A DNA stretch of 33,508 nucleotides, taken from a virus. Positions 8,701 to 16,379 of this stretch are shown here, one piece after another. Within the stretch, counting starts at the first letter, position 1; each line of letters starts with the position of its first letter. The notes below the pieces were generated by a model, which searched no databases, had not been told where the DNA came from, and saw only the letters and a list, made by a program, of their open reading frames with translations. The DNA lies in the IMG/VR virus record IMGVR_UViG_3300017741_000026, positions 1-33,508 of that record; one strand, given 5' to 3'. A program made the position numbers and the translations under genes.

Positions 8701-10359
8701 TTAACCATTTAGAGCTTTAATCTCTTCTGTAAAAGCATCTATTATTGTTTTGTAAAGTGTACGCACTGCTTTTGATTTATCAGAAGCTGACATTAGCTGA
8801 TACTCATCAGATAAATATAAGTCCTGCATCTCATCAAGAAACTGGTTGTGATACTTAGCCCTGATTGGGAAAGTAACTTTAACCATCTTAGCTCTATCTT
8901 CAGCAGTAGTATCTGGCCTTCTATCCATAAGATTTATAAGAGCATCTGATGTTTCAATATCACCATTAGCGTCAATTTTAATAGCTAAGTTAGTTTTAAG
9001 TTTTTTATAATTTAACTGATAATTGTCATCAGAAGTGATAGAAGGTATTCCTTTTGCCTTCTGTTCTCTCTTTCGGTTTACATCCATAAAGAGTGTATTG
9101 AATACATCTGGATTGTTGTTTAGTTTACCACTCATTTGAAAACCAAAAAGCATTGTTAGAGCTTCTTCTGGTGTACGTGCTGTAGCTATTTGTCCTCGCA
9201 TAGCAATAATATCACTACCTTCTACTTCACGACTTTCTTTACTAAAGAAGTTTTGTTGTTCTTTATAAAACTTTCTAATGTCAGGAAAGTAAATAGCCGC
9301 TTCACCAATTTGTTGAATACTAAGAATGTCTGATAAACCTACATCATTAGGGTCAGTAGCTGTTCCTAGTTTTTCAACAATAGTAGCAGTAATCATGTCT
9401 GTTACTTTACGTTTGTCTCTTTGAAACTCAGTTTCTTCTAAAGACTCTTGAGCTTGCTTCTGTTTAAGAACAGCTACACGAGCTTTACCTAAAGCAATAA
9501 TAGCTTGAGGACGTTGGGACAAGGGTTGATTACCTGCTTGGATAGAACCTGCTAAATCTAGGATACGATTACGTTGATTAAAGTCATAACCTTCAGCGTT
9601 CTGTGCGTAGTCTACAATAGTGTTTAGTGTAATGTCTGTAAGTTCTGCATTTGACAAGGCACTAGTTAGTTTAGTATCTGTTTCTACAAAACCTATTTCA
9701 CTAGCAAAGTCTTCAGGTGCTACAGTACCATTTATTACTGCGTCAATACGTTCAGTTAAACCTGTGGTATATGTTGCAGTGTCTCTAGCTACAATGTTTT
9801 TATTTACATTACTAATATGAGAAGCATCTAAGTTTTGTGTATAAGTACGAAAAGAACCTGCAAACCCTCTAGTTACACTAGGGCTTGAAAAAGCATCTTT
9901 GTTGTTGGCTACAAACTGTTGCCTTGCTTGTTGTTCAAACACCATAAAATCATTAGCGTTTACACTGTTACCTATACCCTGTGCTGTATACTGTTCGTTT
10001 ACATAAGCACCGTATTGTCTTGACAAACGCTTACCAATGTTTTCATCAGCAAGTATTTGAGCAGGTTGTGATAAACTAGCATACTTACCAGCCGCTACAT
10101 CTTTAGCAAATTGTTCTGGGTCATTAAAGAAAGCGTTGTCAACTGCTGATTTTTCTTTAGCTACTCGCTCTTCTCTGTTGCCTTGTGCTATCTTAGCAAT
10201 CTGTGGACTAACTTCGGCAAGAGCTTTTAGCAACGCTGTGCCTGAGTTAGGTGACCTAGCTGGTGGTCTATATTGTACAAAGGTGTCTACTGGCCTAGCT
10301 ACAGCAGTGGCAGGTGCGACCCTTTGCAGTGGTTGTACCTTACTGCGTTTAGATGCCAT
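8701..10359 (-). CDS. Internal virion protein C-like (T7 gp15 position), 552 aa
   Basis: The protein is mainly helical and rich in Gln, Lys and Glu. It begins MASKRSKVQPLQRVAPATAV, a basic Pro-containing segment common in marine phage gp15 analogues. It is shorter than T7 gp15 (747 aa). No enzyme motif or membrane segment is evident. Gene order (gp13-, gp14-, gp15-, gp16-like) is the same as in T7, where gp15 forms a hexameric ring of the ejected core. It lies 11 bases after the gp14-like gene and 17 before the gp16-like gene. The assignment rests on position and composition rather than on a diagnostic motif. Confidence 0.72.
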   Translation of the reverse strand: MASKRSKVQPLQRVAPATAVARPVDTFVQYRPPARSPNSGTALLKALAEVSPQIAKIAQGNREERVAKEKSAVDNAFFNDPEQFAKDVAAGKYASLSQPAQILADENIGKRLSRQYGAYVNEQYTAQGIGNSVNANDFMVFEQQARQQFVANNKDAFSSPSVTRGFAGSFRTYTQNLDASHISNVNKNIVARDTATYTTGLTERIDAVINGTVAPEDFASEIGFVETDTKLTSALSNAELTDITLNTIVDYAQNAEGYDFNQRNRILDLAGSIQAGNQPLSQRPQAIIALGKARVAVLKQKQAQESLEETEFQRDKRKVTDMITATIVEKLGTATDPNDVGLSDILSIQQIGEAAIYFPDIRKFYKEQQNFFSKESREVEGSDIIAMRGQIATARTPEEALTMLFGFQMSGKLNNNPDVFNTLFMDVNRKREQKAKGIPSITSDDNYQLNYKKLKTNLAIKIDANGDIETSDALINLMDRRPDTTAEDRAKMVKVTFPIRAKYHNQFLDEMQDLYLSDEYQLMSASDKSKAVRTLYKTIIDAFTEEIKALNG

Positions 10360-10370
10360 TTGGTTTCTCC

Positions 10371-10910
10371 TTAAGCTCCAACTATATCACCCCATGATGT
10401 TTCTTTCATAGAAGCACCTGCTGATGCGGCATTAGCCCCACCCTTAACAATAGCGGTCATCATATCTGGTGGTGATGGGTCAACAATCTGTGCTAAACGA
10501 CCTTCAAGTTGTGCTTGAATACCTTTAGCATCCATGTCAGCTTGTTGTGAAAAGAACTTAGATTGTTGTTCCATACGTGTTTCGTTTCTAAGTCTATCTG
10601 CTACTGCATCATTAAGTGCAAGAGTAACAGACCTACCTACAATATTATCTTCAAGTGCCGCAGTCTTTAGAGTTTCTCTAGTTTCAATACCTTTAATTAG
10701 GTTATCAAACTTTTGCTCTAAGATGTTACCTTGTTGTTGTTCTTCTTTAAGTCTAGTTTGACTAATTTGTAATTGGCTAGAGTCGATAGCACTAGTTCTT
10801 GTTCTGTTGTTAGCATCAACTGTATCATTATATGCAGATACTTTTTCGTTATGCTCCATAACAGAACCAACAGCACTAGCTCCTGCCATAGCCGCTTGTG
10901 GATTACACAT
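10371..10910 (-). CDS. Internal virion protein B-like (T7 gp14 position), 179 aa
   Basis: It opens MCNPQAAMAGASAVGSVMEH, the Met-Cys plus Ala/Gly-rich hydrophobic start typical of gp14-like proteins. A long coiled-coil-like helix follows (residues 25-135) with many Gln, Glu and Lys, then an Ala/Gly-rich C-terminus. T7 gp14 is 196 aa and is the core protein that inserts in the outer membrane during DNA ejection. The hydrophobic N-terminus fits a membrane-inserting role. Its ATG overlaps the stop of the upstream gene by one base. Confidence 0.78.
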   Translation of the reverse strand: MCNPQAAMAGASAVGSVMEHNEKVSAYNDTVDANNRTRTSAIDSSQLQISQTRLKEEQQQGNILEQKFDNLIKGIETRETLKTAALEDNIVGRSVTLALNDAVADRLRNETRMEQQSKFFSQQADMDAKGIQAQLEGRLAQIVDPSPPDMMTAIVKGGANAASAGASMKETSWGDIVGA

Positions 10911-11365
10911 TATTTTATCCTCACAAATTCGTAAAAGGGTGCTTGGCCTACTCCATAAGTTACTTCACGTATAAACTTAAAACCTAAAAACCGTAACCAG
11001 TTAATGGCATTAGTGTTATCTACATGAACGTAATTTAGGAGTAGGCTTCTTTGATTGTTAGCTGTGGTTACCCATCTACGACTTTCACGTAAGAACTGCA
11101 TACTGTAATTAGAAAGCTTACCAGTAGTCAACATCCAAGGACTGCCTACATGGTCATCAATATAACTAAGACCAAACATACCCAACAGTTCCCCCTCAGG
11201 AGATACAATAGTAAATGCTTCGGCTGACATCTCACATGATTTAGTCAAAGCCTCAAGCGGTGTTTGTCCGTCTGATAGCATTACTTCAGTTGCATCTGCT
11301 TCACACATTTGAGAAGCTATAGGTTCAATGTCTTCATACTTGAATGGTCTATAGTGTCCTTTCAT
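10910..11365 (-). CDS. GNAT-fold internal virion protein A-like (T7 gp13 position)
   Basis: I place the start at the ATG at 11365, giving 151 aa. It lies just after the upstream stop and has AAGGA about 8 bases before it; the longer frame to 11443 would overlap the tubular gene by 77 bases. The sequence looks like a GNAT fold: RPFKYEDIEPIA at the start, FTIVSPEGELLGMFGLSYID in the core, then NTNAINWLRFLGFKFIREVT, the usual C-terminal GNAT pattern. Many T7-like phages carry such a protein at the gp13 position. It is more likely a virion or assembly factor than a metabolic acetyltransferase, but acetyl-CoA binding cannot be excluded. Confidence 0.75.
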   Translation of the reverse strand: MKGHYRPFKYEDIEPIASQMCEADATEVMLSDGQTPLEALTKSCEMSAEAFTIVSPEGELLGMFGLSYIDDHVGSPWMLTTGKLSNYSMQFLRESRRWVTTANNQRSLLLNYVHVDNTNAINWLRFLGFKFIREVTYGVGQAPFYEFVRIK

Positions 11366-11366
11366 G

Positions 11367-13733
11367 TTACATCCTTCTTGACCTAAGAACAAACTCAGAT
11401 TCAATCTCAGCACTCTGAAAAGCACAAGGTAAGTGACTATCACTCTCTAGTGTAATCTTAGCGTTCTTAGCGTTGGCTAATACAGTAAAGCGATATGTAC
11501 CAGTATCAAGAGGTACAGTACCTAGTACGTTAGTACCTGAACCAATCACCCTACCAGTAAAGGAACGAGTGTATTCGTTTCTACCAGAGCTAGGAAGGTT
11601 CTTATGGGGTACTACTTTTACATCAAAGAAACCAGTATCAGCATAAGTAACAGACATAGTTTTAATCTGATACCTACCGCTAGTAATTGACTCTTTATTG
11701 TTCTTCATTAGTTGTTCTGAAAATTCGTATAGGAAAGTATAGGGTACTCCTGCGTACACTGTACCGCCACCAGATTGATGGGTTAGTGCTTGTGCGGCTG
11801 AAACAATAGCTCCTGCTTCTGTTACATATACCGCATTGCTATCAGTGTAGGGAAGAGTGTCAGTGCTTGTTAGCTTGACCCTTCTATCTAGATGCACAGG
11901 AAATGTAGTATCTTCTAAAGCATCATCGTTAGATAAATTCATCCTCTCTAGGGCAACTTTAGAACCGTACTGAATTACAAAGTATATATCAGTTTGGTCA
12001 AACTCAATCCCTAGTACATCACCGCCAAAAGTCCACTTAGACCACGATGATTGTAACTTCTCTCTACCTGACCAAAAGTAACGGTAAGGGAATACAGTAG
12101 AACGGTCATCGTTTGTTTGAAGAATAAGCATATCTTCATTAGCCGCCGCTGAGATAGCAAGGGGTAACCCTTTTAGATAGGTAGGAACGTGTGCAGATAT
12201 TTCTGCGGCATCGTTAGTCTCAGCATCTAAGTCAACGTAGTACTCTCTGATGCCTGTACCAGCCCCAGCAGGTGTAGCAAAGTATACATACTTACCTGCA
12301 CCTACAGGTTTAGCTGTAAGGCTTGTCTCAAAGCGTGTAGCAACGTCTATTGATACAGTCTCTGGTGATAGTATCTGAGTAGCTGACAGTTTAAACTGTG
12401 AGTAGTCAGAGAAGAGTAACAAGCTTTCGTTAAACGGTACAGCGTGTCTTAGAATCGACACTTGGTTGTTTGAAACCGCCACATCAATAGGCGCACTATC
12501 AACCAGAGTAAGTACAGTTTTACTAAAGAAGTTAAAGTATTCACCAGCCTCACTAAAGATTACATTCTCATCAGCCAGTAAACCTAATCTGTTCCTGTGA
12601 AAGAACACATCGTTAATTTTATTACCTAAGAATGAAGGGAATGGGTTAGTTAGGTCATCACCTACTTTACGTTCTTCGTAAGTTTCTTTATCAAAAGTAT
12701 AAGAAGTACCATCATAGATGAGAGTGTGCGGCATAGTTGACGCATCTAAAGCAATATCAATATTAGGTTTAGCTGTTTCTTTCCACACTCCTAAACCATT
12801 AGCAACATTACGTGTAAACTTTACATAGTAATCGTCTTGACCTTTTTGATTATCACCTGAAACAGCAATAACAAAGTTAAGGGGTGCTTCTGCTGGTAAC
12901 TTCTTAAAGTCAGGTGTTTCACCCTTAAAGCCTCGTAGTTGTTCACCACCTCTACTATCTGTTACTTCGATAGTAAAGTCATCATTAGCTGTATTACCTT
13001 GGATGTGAACTACGTTACCATAAGTAGTAAACGTCAAACCTGAAATAGAAGAACCTGCTGTAGAACCGTAGTAAGCAGTCTCAGTTGTAGTATCAAACCT
13101 TAGGTTTCTAGCAATTCTATCTGTTTGAATAGACTTCTCTGCGGTCTGTACGTCTGCATCAGAAGTATGCGTTGCCGCCATTGTAGTAATAGCACGAGTA
13201 TACGTTGTACCACCCTTAGTAATCTTAACAGTGTAGGTTGTACTGTAGTCTGATTTAGCTACAAAGTATAGAGCTTCGGGATTACGTGCGTTAGATTTAG
13301 TAGAATCTTTAGCAACTACTTTAGTTTTGTTTACTAAGAATGTATAGTCAGCTACAGTAGTAGCAGTAAGCTCTTCTGCTGGATTAGTTAATCCTGATAA
13401 GTAAGAACTTGCATTGTTAGTTATTGATTTAGTAGTACCAGAACTGTCACATATATTCATAGTGCCATCTTTTTCGATGACCATAAAGTGTAGAGTGTTG
13501 TCAGAATTTCTGATAGGATGTACAAAAGCTTTAGCCATGTCAAGCTCTTCTTGTGCTGACAAGCCTGTAATAAAGAAATCTTTATGTTCTGTAGGTGGTC
13601 TTTTAATCAAACCATCTACTACGCTAGACAATCCATTCTGCTGTTCTTCACCCTGTGTTTGTAGTCTGACGGACGGTGGTTGTTCTGATACACCGTTAAT
13701 GAGATTGGGAATGGATGTACTAACGAGTGCCAT
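11367..13733 (-). CDS. Tail tubular protein B (nozzle, T7 gp12-like), 788 aa
   Basis: Size (788 aa against 794 in T7) and opening MALVSTSIPNLINGVSEQPP identify this as the tail nozzle protein. The S-I-x-N-L-x-x-G-V-S-x-Q-P pattern is a hallmark of the family. The middle contains NKINDVFFHRNRLGLLADEN and VSFEDSAPI-like beta-propeller segments (here LVDSAPIDVAVSN), as in T7 gp12. The protein forms the distal part of the short tail to which fibres attach. It starts 1 base inside the stop of tubular protein A, in the T7 order. Confidence 0.92.
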   Translation of the reverse strand: MALVSTSIPNLINGVSEQPPSVRLQTQGEEQQNGLSSVVDGLIKRPPTEHKDFFITGLSAQEELDMAKAFVHPIRNSDNTLHFMVIEKDGTMNICDSSGTTKSITNNASSYLSGLTNPAEELTATTVADYTFLVNKTKVVAKDSTKSNARNPEALYFVAKSDYSTTYTVKITKGGTTYTRAITTMAATHTSDADVQTAEKSIQTDRIARNLRFDTTTETAYYGSTAGSSISGLTFTTYGNVVHIQGNTANDDFTIEVTDSRGGEQLRGFKGETPDFKKLPAEAPLNFVIAVSGDNQKGQDDYYVKFTRNVANGLGVWKETAKPNIDIALDASTMPHTLIYDGTSYTFDKETYEERKVGDDLTNPFPSFLGNKINDVFFHRNRLGLLADENVIFSEAGEYFNFFSKTVLTLVDSAPIDVAVSNNQVSILRHAVPFNESLLLFSDYSQFKLSATQILSPETVSIDVATRFETSLTAKPVGAGKYVYFATPAGAGTGIREYYVDLDAETNDAAEISAHVPTYLKGLPLAISAAANEDMLILQTNDDRSTVFPYRYFWSGREKLQSSWSKWTFGGDVLGIEFDQTDIYFVIQYGSKVALERMNLSNDDALEDTTFPVHLDRRVKLTSTDTLPYTDSNAVYVTEAGAIVSAAQALTHQSGGGTVYAGVPYTFLYEFSEQLMKNNKESITSGRYQIKTMSVTYADTGFFDVKVVPHKNLPSSGRNEYTRSFTGRVIGSGTNVLGTVPLDTGTYRFTVLANAKNAKITLESDSHLPCAFQSAEIESEFVLRSRRM

Positions 13734-14326
13734 TATTCTATAGTCCTTGTGCTTCCGATACGGTCAATAATATTGTATGTATCAAAGTTGTTAAAGATGT
13801 TGAAATCTTGGGCTTCAGCTTCCATATCACGTAGCTCTAGCAACGCTCTATTTTCATCTGACTCTGTAAAACCATGTAGTGTGGCAGACCCAACAACACG
13901 GTCTAGGAACATACGAGATGCTCTAAGTGTGATGTAACGCTTTGCTACTTCAGGTAGGTCTACAAACTCTAGCATTACTACGGTGTCTAGATAGACAGCA
14001 CTAGTAATAGTGTAGGTGTTCTTCTTCCTGTCGTACATCTTACTGCCACGTTGTACAAGGTCTTTATTATTAGTTTTATTAGTAGTGTCTGCCCTGAGAA
14101 TATTAGTAGGCAGTGTGATATTATTATTTGAATCAGGGTTAAATGTTACATCTAACTCTCTATTAAAGTTAAACCCCTGTCCTTGTACTTCACGACTTAC
14201 AGATTCTAGTATTGTTTCAGCGATATCAGCTTCAACCAAACCTGAGTTAAGTTTAGTAACAGGAGCTTCACCGATTGCTGACAGCATAGTATTAATAGCT
14301 TCAAGCTTTGTTGCTGGACTTGGCAT
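13733..14326 (-). CDS. Tail tubular protein A (T7 gp11-like), 197 aa
   Basis: At 197 aa it is almost the size of T7 gp11 (196 aa). The opening LEAINTMLSAIGEAPVTKLN is the classic family signature, followed by a GFNFNREL segment and RYITLRASRMFLDRVVGS near residue 135. The protein makes the gatekeeper ring between portal and nozzle. It lies directly upstream of the gp12-like gene with a 1-base overlap, which is the conserved arrangement. Confidence 0.92.
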   Translation of the reverse strand: MPSPATKLEAINTMLSAIGEAPVTKLNSGLVEADIAETILESVSREVQGQGFNFNRELDVTFNPDSNNNITLPTNILRADTTNKTNNKDLVQRGSKMYDRKKNTYTITSAVYLDTVVMLEFVDLPEVAKRYITLRASRMFLDRVVGSATLHGFTESDENRALLELRDMEAEAQDFNIFNNFDTYNIIDRIGSTRTIE

Positions 14327-14338
14327 TGTTTTCTCCTA

Positions 14339-14614
14339 CTACCACTTAACTTTATGTGACCAGTACTTGGCACTAAGTTTAGAAGTTGGTTTACCTTGAG
14401 CATTATGTCTTGCATAGTAAGACTTTTTACGAGCTTTATCTTTTTTTGATGTAGGGTTTTTACCTGCACCCTTAACTCCCTGCTGACCAAACCTAATTAG
14501 CTTGATTGTCTTACCTTCTTTAGCTAACACAGCGTGGGACTTTTTAGGATGCTTTGGAGTTCGTTTAGGTTTGTTGTAACCTGCAAAGGTTTCCCCACGA
14601 TATGTAATAGCCAT
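14339..14614 (-). CDS. Conserved basic small protein, 91 aa
   Basis: A strongly basic protein opening MAITYRGETFAGYNKPKRTP, then KKSHAVLAKEG, LIRFGQQGVKGAG, a KKDKARKKSYYARH core and a final AKYWSHKVKW. I recognise this as a small family widespread in marine phages and some algal viruses; I recall a DUF name but not its number with certainty. It has no catalytic motif. Together with three neighbouring Lys/Arg-rich small proteins it lies between capsid and tail-tube genes, a position suggesting a virion or DNA-associated role. That role is inference. Confidence 0.8.
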   Translation of the reverse strand: MAITYRGETFAGYNKPKRTPKHPKKSHAVLAKEGKTIKLIRFGQQGVKGAGKNPTSKKDKARKKSYYARHNAQGKPTSKLSAKYWSHKVKW

Positions 14615-14615
14615 G

Positions 14616-14735
14616 TTACACCTTCTTCATATATTTATTTTTTTTGATAGGCATCCCTGTTTTCTTAGCTTCTGCTTTAGCTTGGGCTACGCCTTTTTTA
14701 GTATACTTAAATGTTTTTGTACCTACGTTTGGCAT
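14616..14735 (-). CDS. Basic mini-protein, 39 aa
   Basis: A 39-codon frame starts at the ATG at 14735 and ends at TAA (14616-14618). It fits between its neighbours with gaps of 2 bases upstream and 1 base downstream, so it is almost certainly translated. The product opens MPNVGTKTFKYTKKGVAQAK and ends IKKNKYMKKV; about one residue in three is Lys. Short K-K-F-x-Y-T-K-K-G peptides like this recur near structural genes in marine phages. Electrostatic binding to DNA inside the head is plausible but unproven. Its small size means automated annotation would probably miss it. Confidence 0.75.
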   Translation of the reverse strand: MPNVGTKTFKYTKKGVAQAKAEAKKTGMPIKKNKYMKKV

Positions 14736-14737
14736 TA

Positions 14738-14974
14738 CTACGTCCTATATGTTGCAGTTTTCTTTGCAATCTTTAGAGGTTGACGGACAAACTGGTTACC
14801 CTTACGTGTACCTTCACGCTTGGCTTTAGATGTGGCGGCATACTCTGAGGCTGATAAGGATTTGATAGCCGCTTCAGGTAAGTAACGCTCACCAGTATCA
14901 GCAGACTTCTTACCAGACTTGGTGCGCCACTTTTGTTTTGTCCATTTCTTTAGGCTTTGCTGTGGGGGTTTCAT
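14738..14974 (-). CDS. Conserved basic small protein, 78 aa
   Basis: It opens MKPPQQSLKKWTKQKWRTKS, continues with SADTGERYLPEAAIKSLS and SEYAATSKAKREGTRKGN, and ends in QFVRQPLKIAKKT. This W-T-x-Q-x-W-x-T-K-S-G-K plus G-E-R-Y-L-P pattern is one I know from many environmental phages and some large DNA viruses, without an established function. It overlaps the upstream gene by 4 bases (ATGA), so translation is coupled. It is the second of four consecutive basic proteins between capsid and tail genes. Confidence 0.82.
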   Translation of the reverse strand: MKPPQQSLKKWTKQKWRTKSGKKSADTGERYLPEAAIKSLSASEYAATSKAKREGTRKGNQFVRQPLKIAKKTATYRT

Positions 14975-15165
14975 GTAGTGTACCCTCCACCAGCTTTCTT
15001 ATATTTAACAGCAAGCAACTGAGCTTTACGTGCAGACCACTGATTAGCTTTACCGCCTTTAGTGCCTGACTTAATGCTATTAAAAAGTCGCTTACGCATA
15101 GTAGGTTTGGTATAGTTACCTGCCTCGTTTACACGAGACTTCTTTGGAATTTTCATTTTATTCAT
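14971..15165 (-). CDS. Basic small protein, 64 aa
   Basis: A Lys/Arg-rich protein opening MNKMKIPKKSRVNEAGNYTK, then RKRLFNSIKSGTKGGKANQW, ending KYKKAGGGYTT. The N-E-A-G-N-Y-T-K-P and A-R-K-A-Q-x-L-A-x-x-Y-K-x-x-G-G-G-Y pieces recur in small proteins of marine viruses, next to the 78-residue family found here too. The second ATG (MKIPKK, codon 4) is an alternative start. It is the first gene after the capsid terminator, so its level should depend on read-through. No catalytic motif is visible. Confidence 0.78.
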   Translation of the reverse strand: MNKMKIPKKSRVNEAGNYTKPTMRKRLFNSIKSGTKGGKANQWSARKAQLLAVKYKKAGGGYTT

Positions 15166-15168
15166 GGT

Positions 15169-15194
15169 AAAAAAGGGAGAGCCGAAACTCCCCC
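15169..15194 (-). terminator. Intrinsic terminator after the capsid gene
   Basis: On the minus strand the RNA folds GGGGGAG / loop TTTCGG / CTCTCCC, a 7-bp stem with one G-U pair, followed at once by TTTTTT. It begins 10 bases after the capsid stop codon. The G-U pair would be a C-A mismatch on the other strand, so the hairpin is meant for the minus-strand transcript. This mirrors T7, where the main late terminator follows gene 10, and would raise capsid message over the genes behind it. Confidence 0.88.
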
Positions 15195-15204
15195 TCTCCT
15201 ATGC

Positions 15205-16314
15205 TTACGCAGACAGAAGTGCGATTGCGTTAGCTGGACGCAGGACGTTATGCCCCATTGCGTACTTAGCTACCATCAATGTACCCTGACGGTTGATTTG
15301 ATACTCAGACTCTACGCCCAAGTCCAACAACTTAACTGTAGCAACAGCGTCTTGGTTCATAACTAGACCACGAGCTTTTGCCGCAATGTCAACAAGGTTT
15401 ACACCATCTGTTGTAACGTTAGTGATGTCGTATGCAGTTGTACGACCTGAACCAGCAGTGTTAGCCAGTGGGCGTTGACCCTTTGACTGACCCTTAGAAG
15501 CACCTGCTGTTTCAATCAGGTCAGATACTACTAGGTGGTTAGACATATACACAGGCATACCAGCAATCATTGGTACTGTACCAGATGCGATTGAACCATT
15601 CCCACCGTAATCACGGTTCATGAATGTCAGCTTAGAACCGTCAGATACGTCCATAAGAGCGTAGTACTGAGCAGGTGGCAGAACAACGAAAGCACCGTCT
15701 GATGGTACGTTCTTTGTGTCCATTTCTTTCTTAGCATCAAAGATAGCTTTTGCTAGCTTGGCTGGGTCTGTAGCGTCAGCCGCCGCCGCACCGATTGTCA
15801 CGTTGTCAGTGAAGTCTTCTTCAGTGAATGAAGTGTAATCCTGAACAAGTGCGCCAGCACGGGTTGCGTTGCTTGCTAGAGAAGCCTTAAGTGCCTGACG
15901 TAGGATGTTCTTATCTGCTTCTTTAGCAAGTGCGATACCTGCTTCTTTAGAGTAGATAGAACGTACATCATAGTGGTTGATTGCTTCGTCAATGTTTGCA
16001 ATGAACTGTGAGCTAATCAACAGGTCATCAATAGACACGACACGCTCACCTGCACGAATCTGACCACCAGTGATTTCATTTCCTGGGGTTAGGTATTCAG
16101 CAGACGCACGGCCTGTCATTGGGAATGATGCTGACTTACCTTTTGAAATAGTACGTGTACGTACCAAAGGCATCATGATGTTCTTTTCTTCAAAAGCTGT
16201 AAGAACTTCACCAGCATATAGTTTTAGGAACAGGTTACGAACATCACCTGTATTGTTATTTTGACCCTGATAGCTTACATCATAAGCTGGGTTTGAAGCG
16301 GCTTGCATTGCCAT
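15205..16314 (-). CDS. Major capsid protein (T7 gp10-like), 369 aa
   Basis: The protein opens MAMQAASNPAYDVSYQGQNN, then has FLKLYAGEVLTAFEEKN followed by the TRTISKGKSASFPMTGRAS stretch. This is the N-arm and E-loop pattern of T7-type HK97-fold capsids. Later come SIDDLLISSQFIANIDEAIN and PPAQYYALMD, both typical. Length is close to T7 gp10A (345 aa). It assembles the procapsid around the scaffold encoded upstream. Unlike the rest of the block, it does not follow tightly: a 324-base leader with unusual structure precedes it. AAGAGG stands about 9 bases before the ATG. It is followed by a strong terminator. Confidence 0.95.
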   Translation of the reverse strand: MAMQAASNPAYDVSYQGQNNNTGDVRNLFLKLYAGEVLTAFEEKNIMMPLVRTRTISKGKSASFPMTGRASAEYLTPGNEITGGQIRAGERVVSIDDLLISSQFIANIDEAINHYDVRSIYSKEAGIALAKEADKNILRQALKASLASNATRAGALVQDYTSFTEEDFTDNVTIGAAAADATDPAKLAKAIFDAKKEMDTKNVPSDGAFVVLPPAQYYALMDVSDGSKLTFMNRDYGGNGSIASGTVPMIAGMPVYMSNHLVVSDLIETAGASKGQSKGQRPLANTAGSGRTTAYDITNVTTDGVNLVDIAAKARGLVMNQDAVATVKLLDLGVESEYQINRQGTLMVAKYAMGHNVLRPANAIALLSA

Positions 16315-16340
16315 GATTAATTACCTCTTAGTAAAAAATG

Positions 16341-16369
16341 TTGAGTAAAACACACTCTGCATTTATTAC
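16341..16369 (+). promoter_or_regulatory. Candidate sigma70-type promoter facing the rRNA-like element
   Basis: On the plus strand TTGAGT is followed, after 17 bases, by TATTAC. Each hexamer matches 4 of 6 consensus positions, with ideal spacing. Transcription would start near 16376 and run into the structured region, opposite to all genes. In AT-rich DNA such matches arise by chance, so this is tentative. Confidence 0.3.
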
Positions 16370-16379
16370 ATCCTTTATC

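Noticed and set aside
11366-11443. Upstream extension of the GNAT-like gene
   Set aside because: The extra 26 residues overlap the tubular protein B gene and lack a ribosome site, whereas the ATG at 11365 has one.
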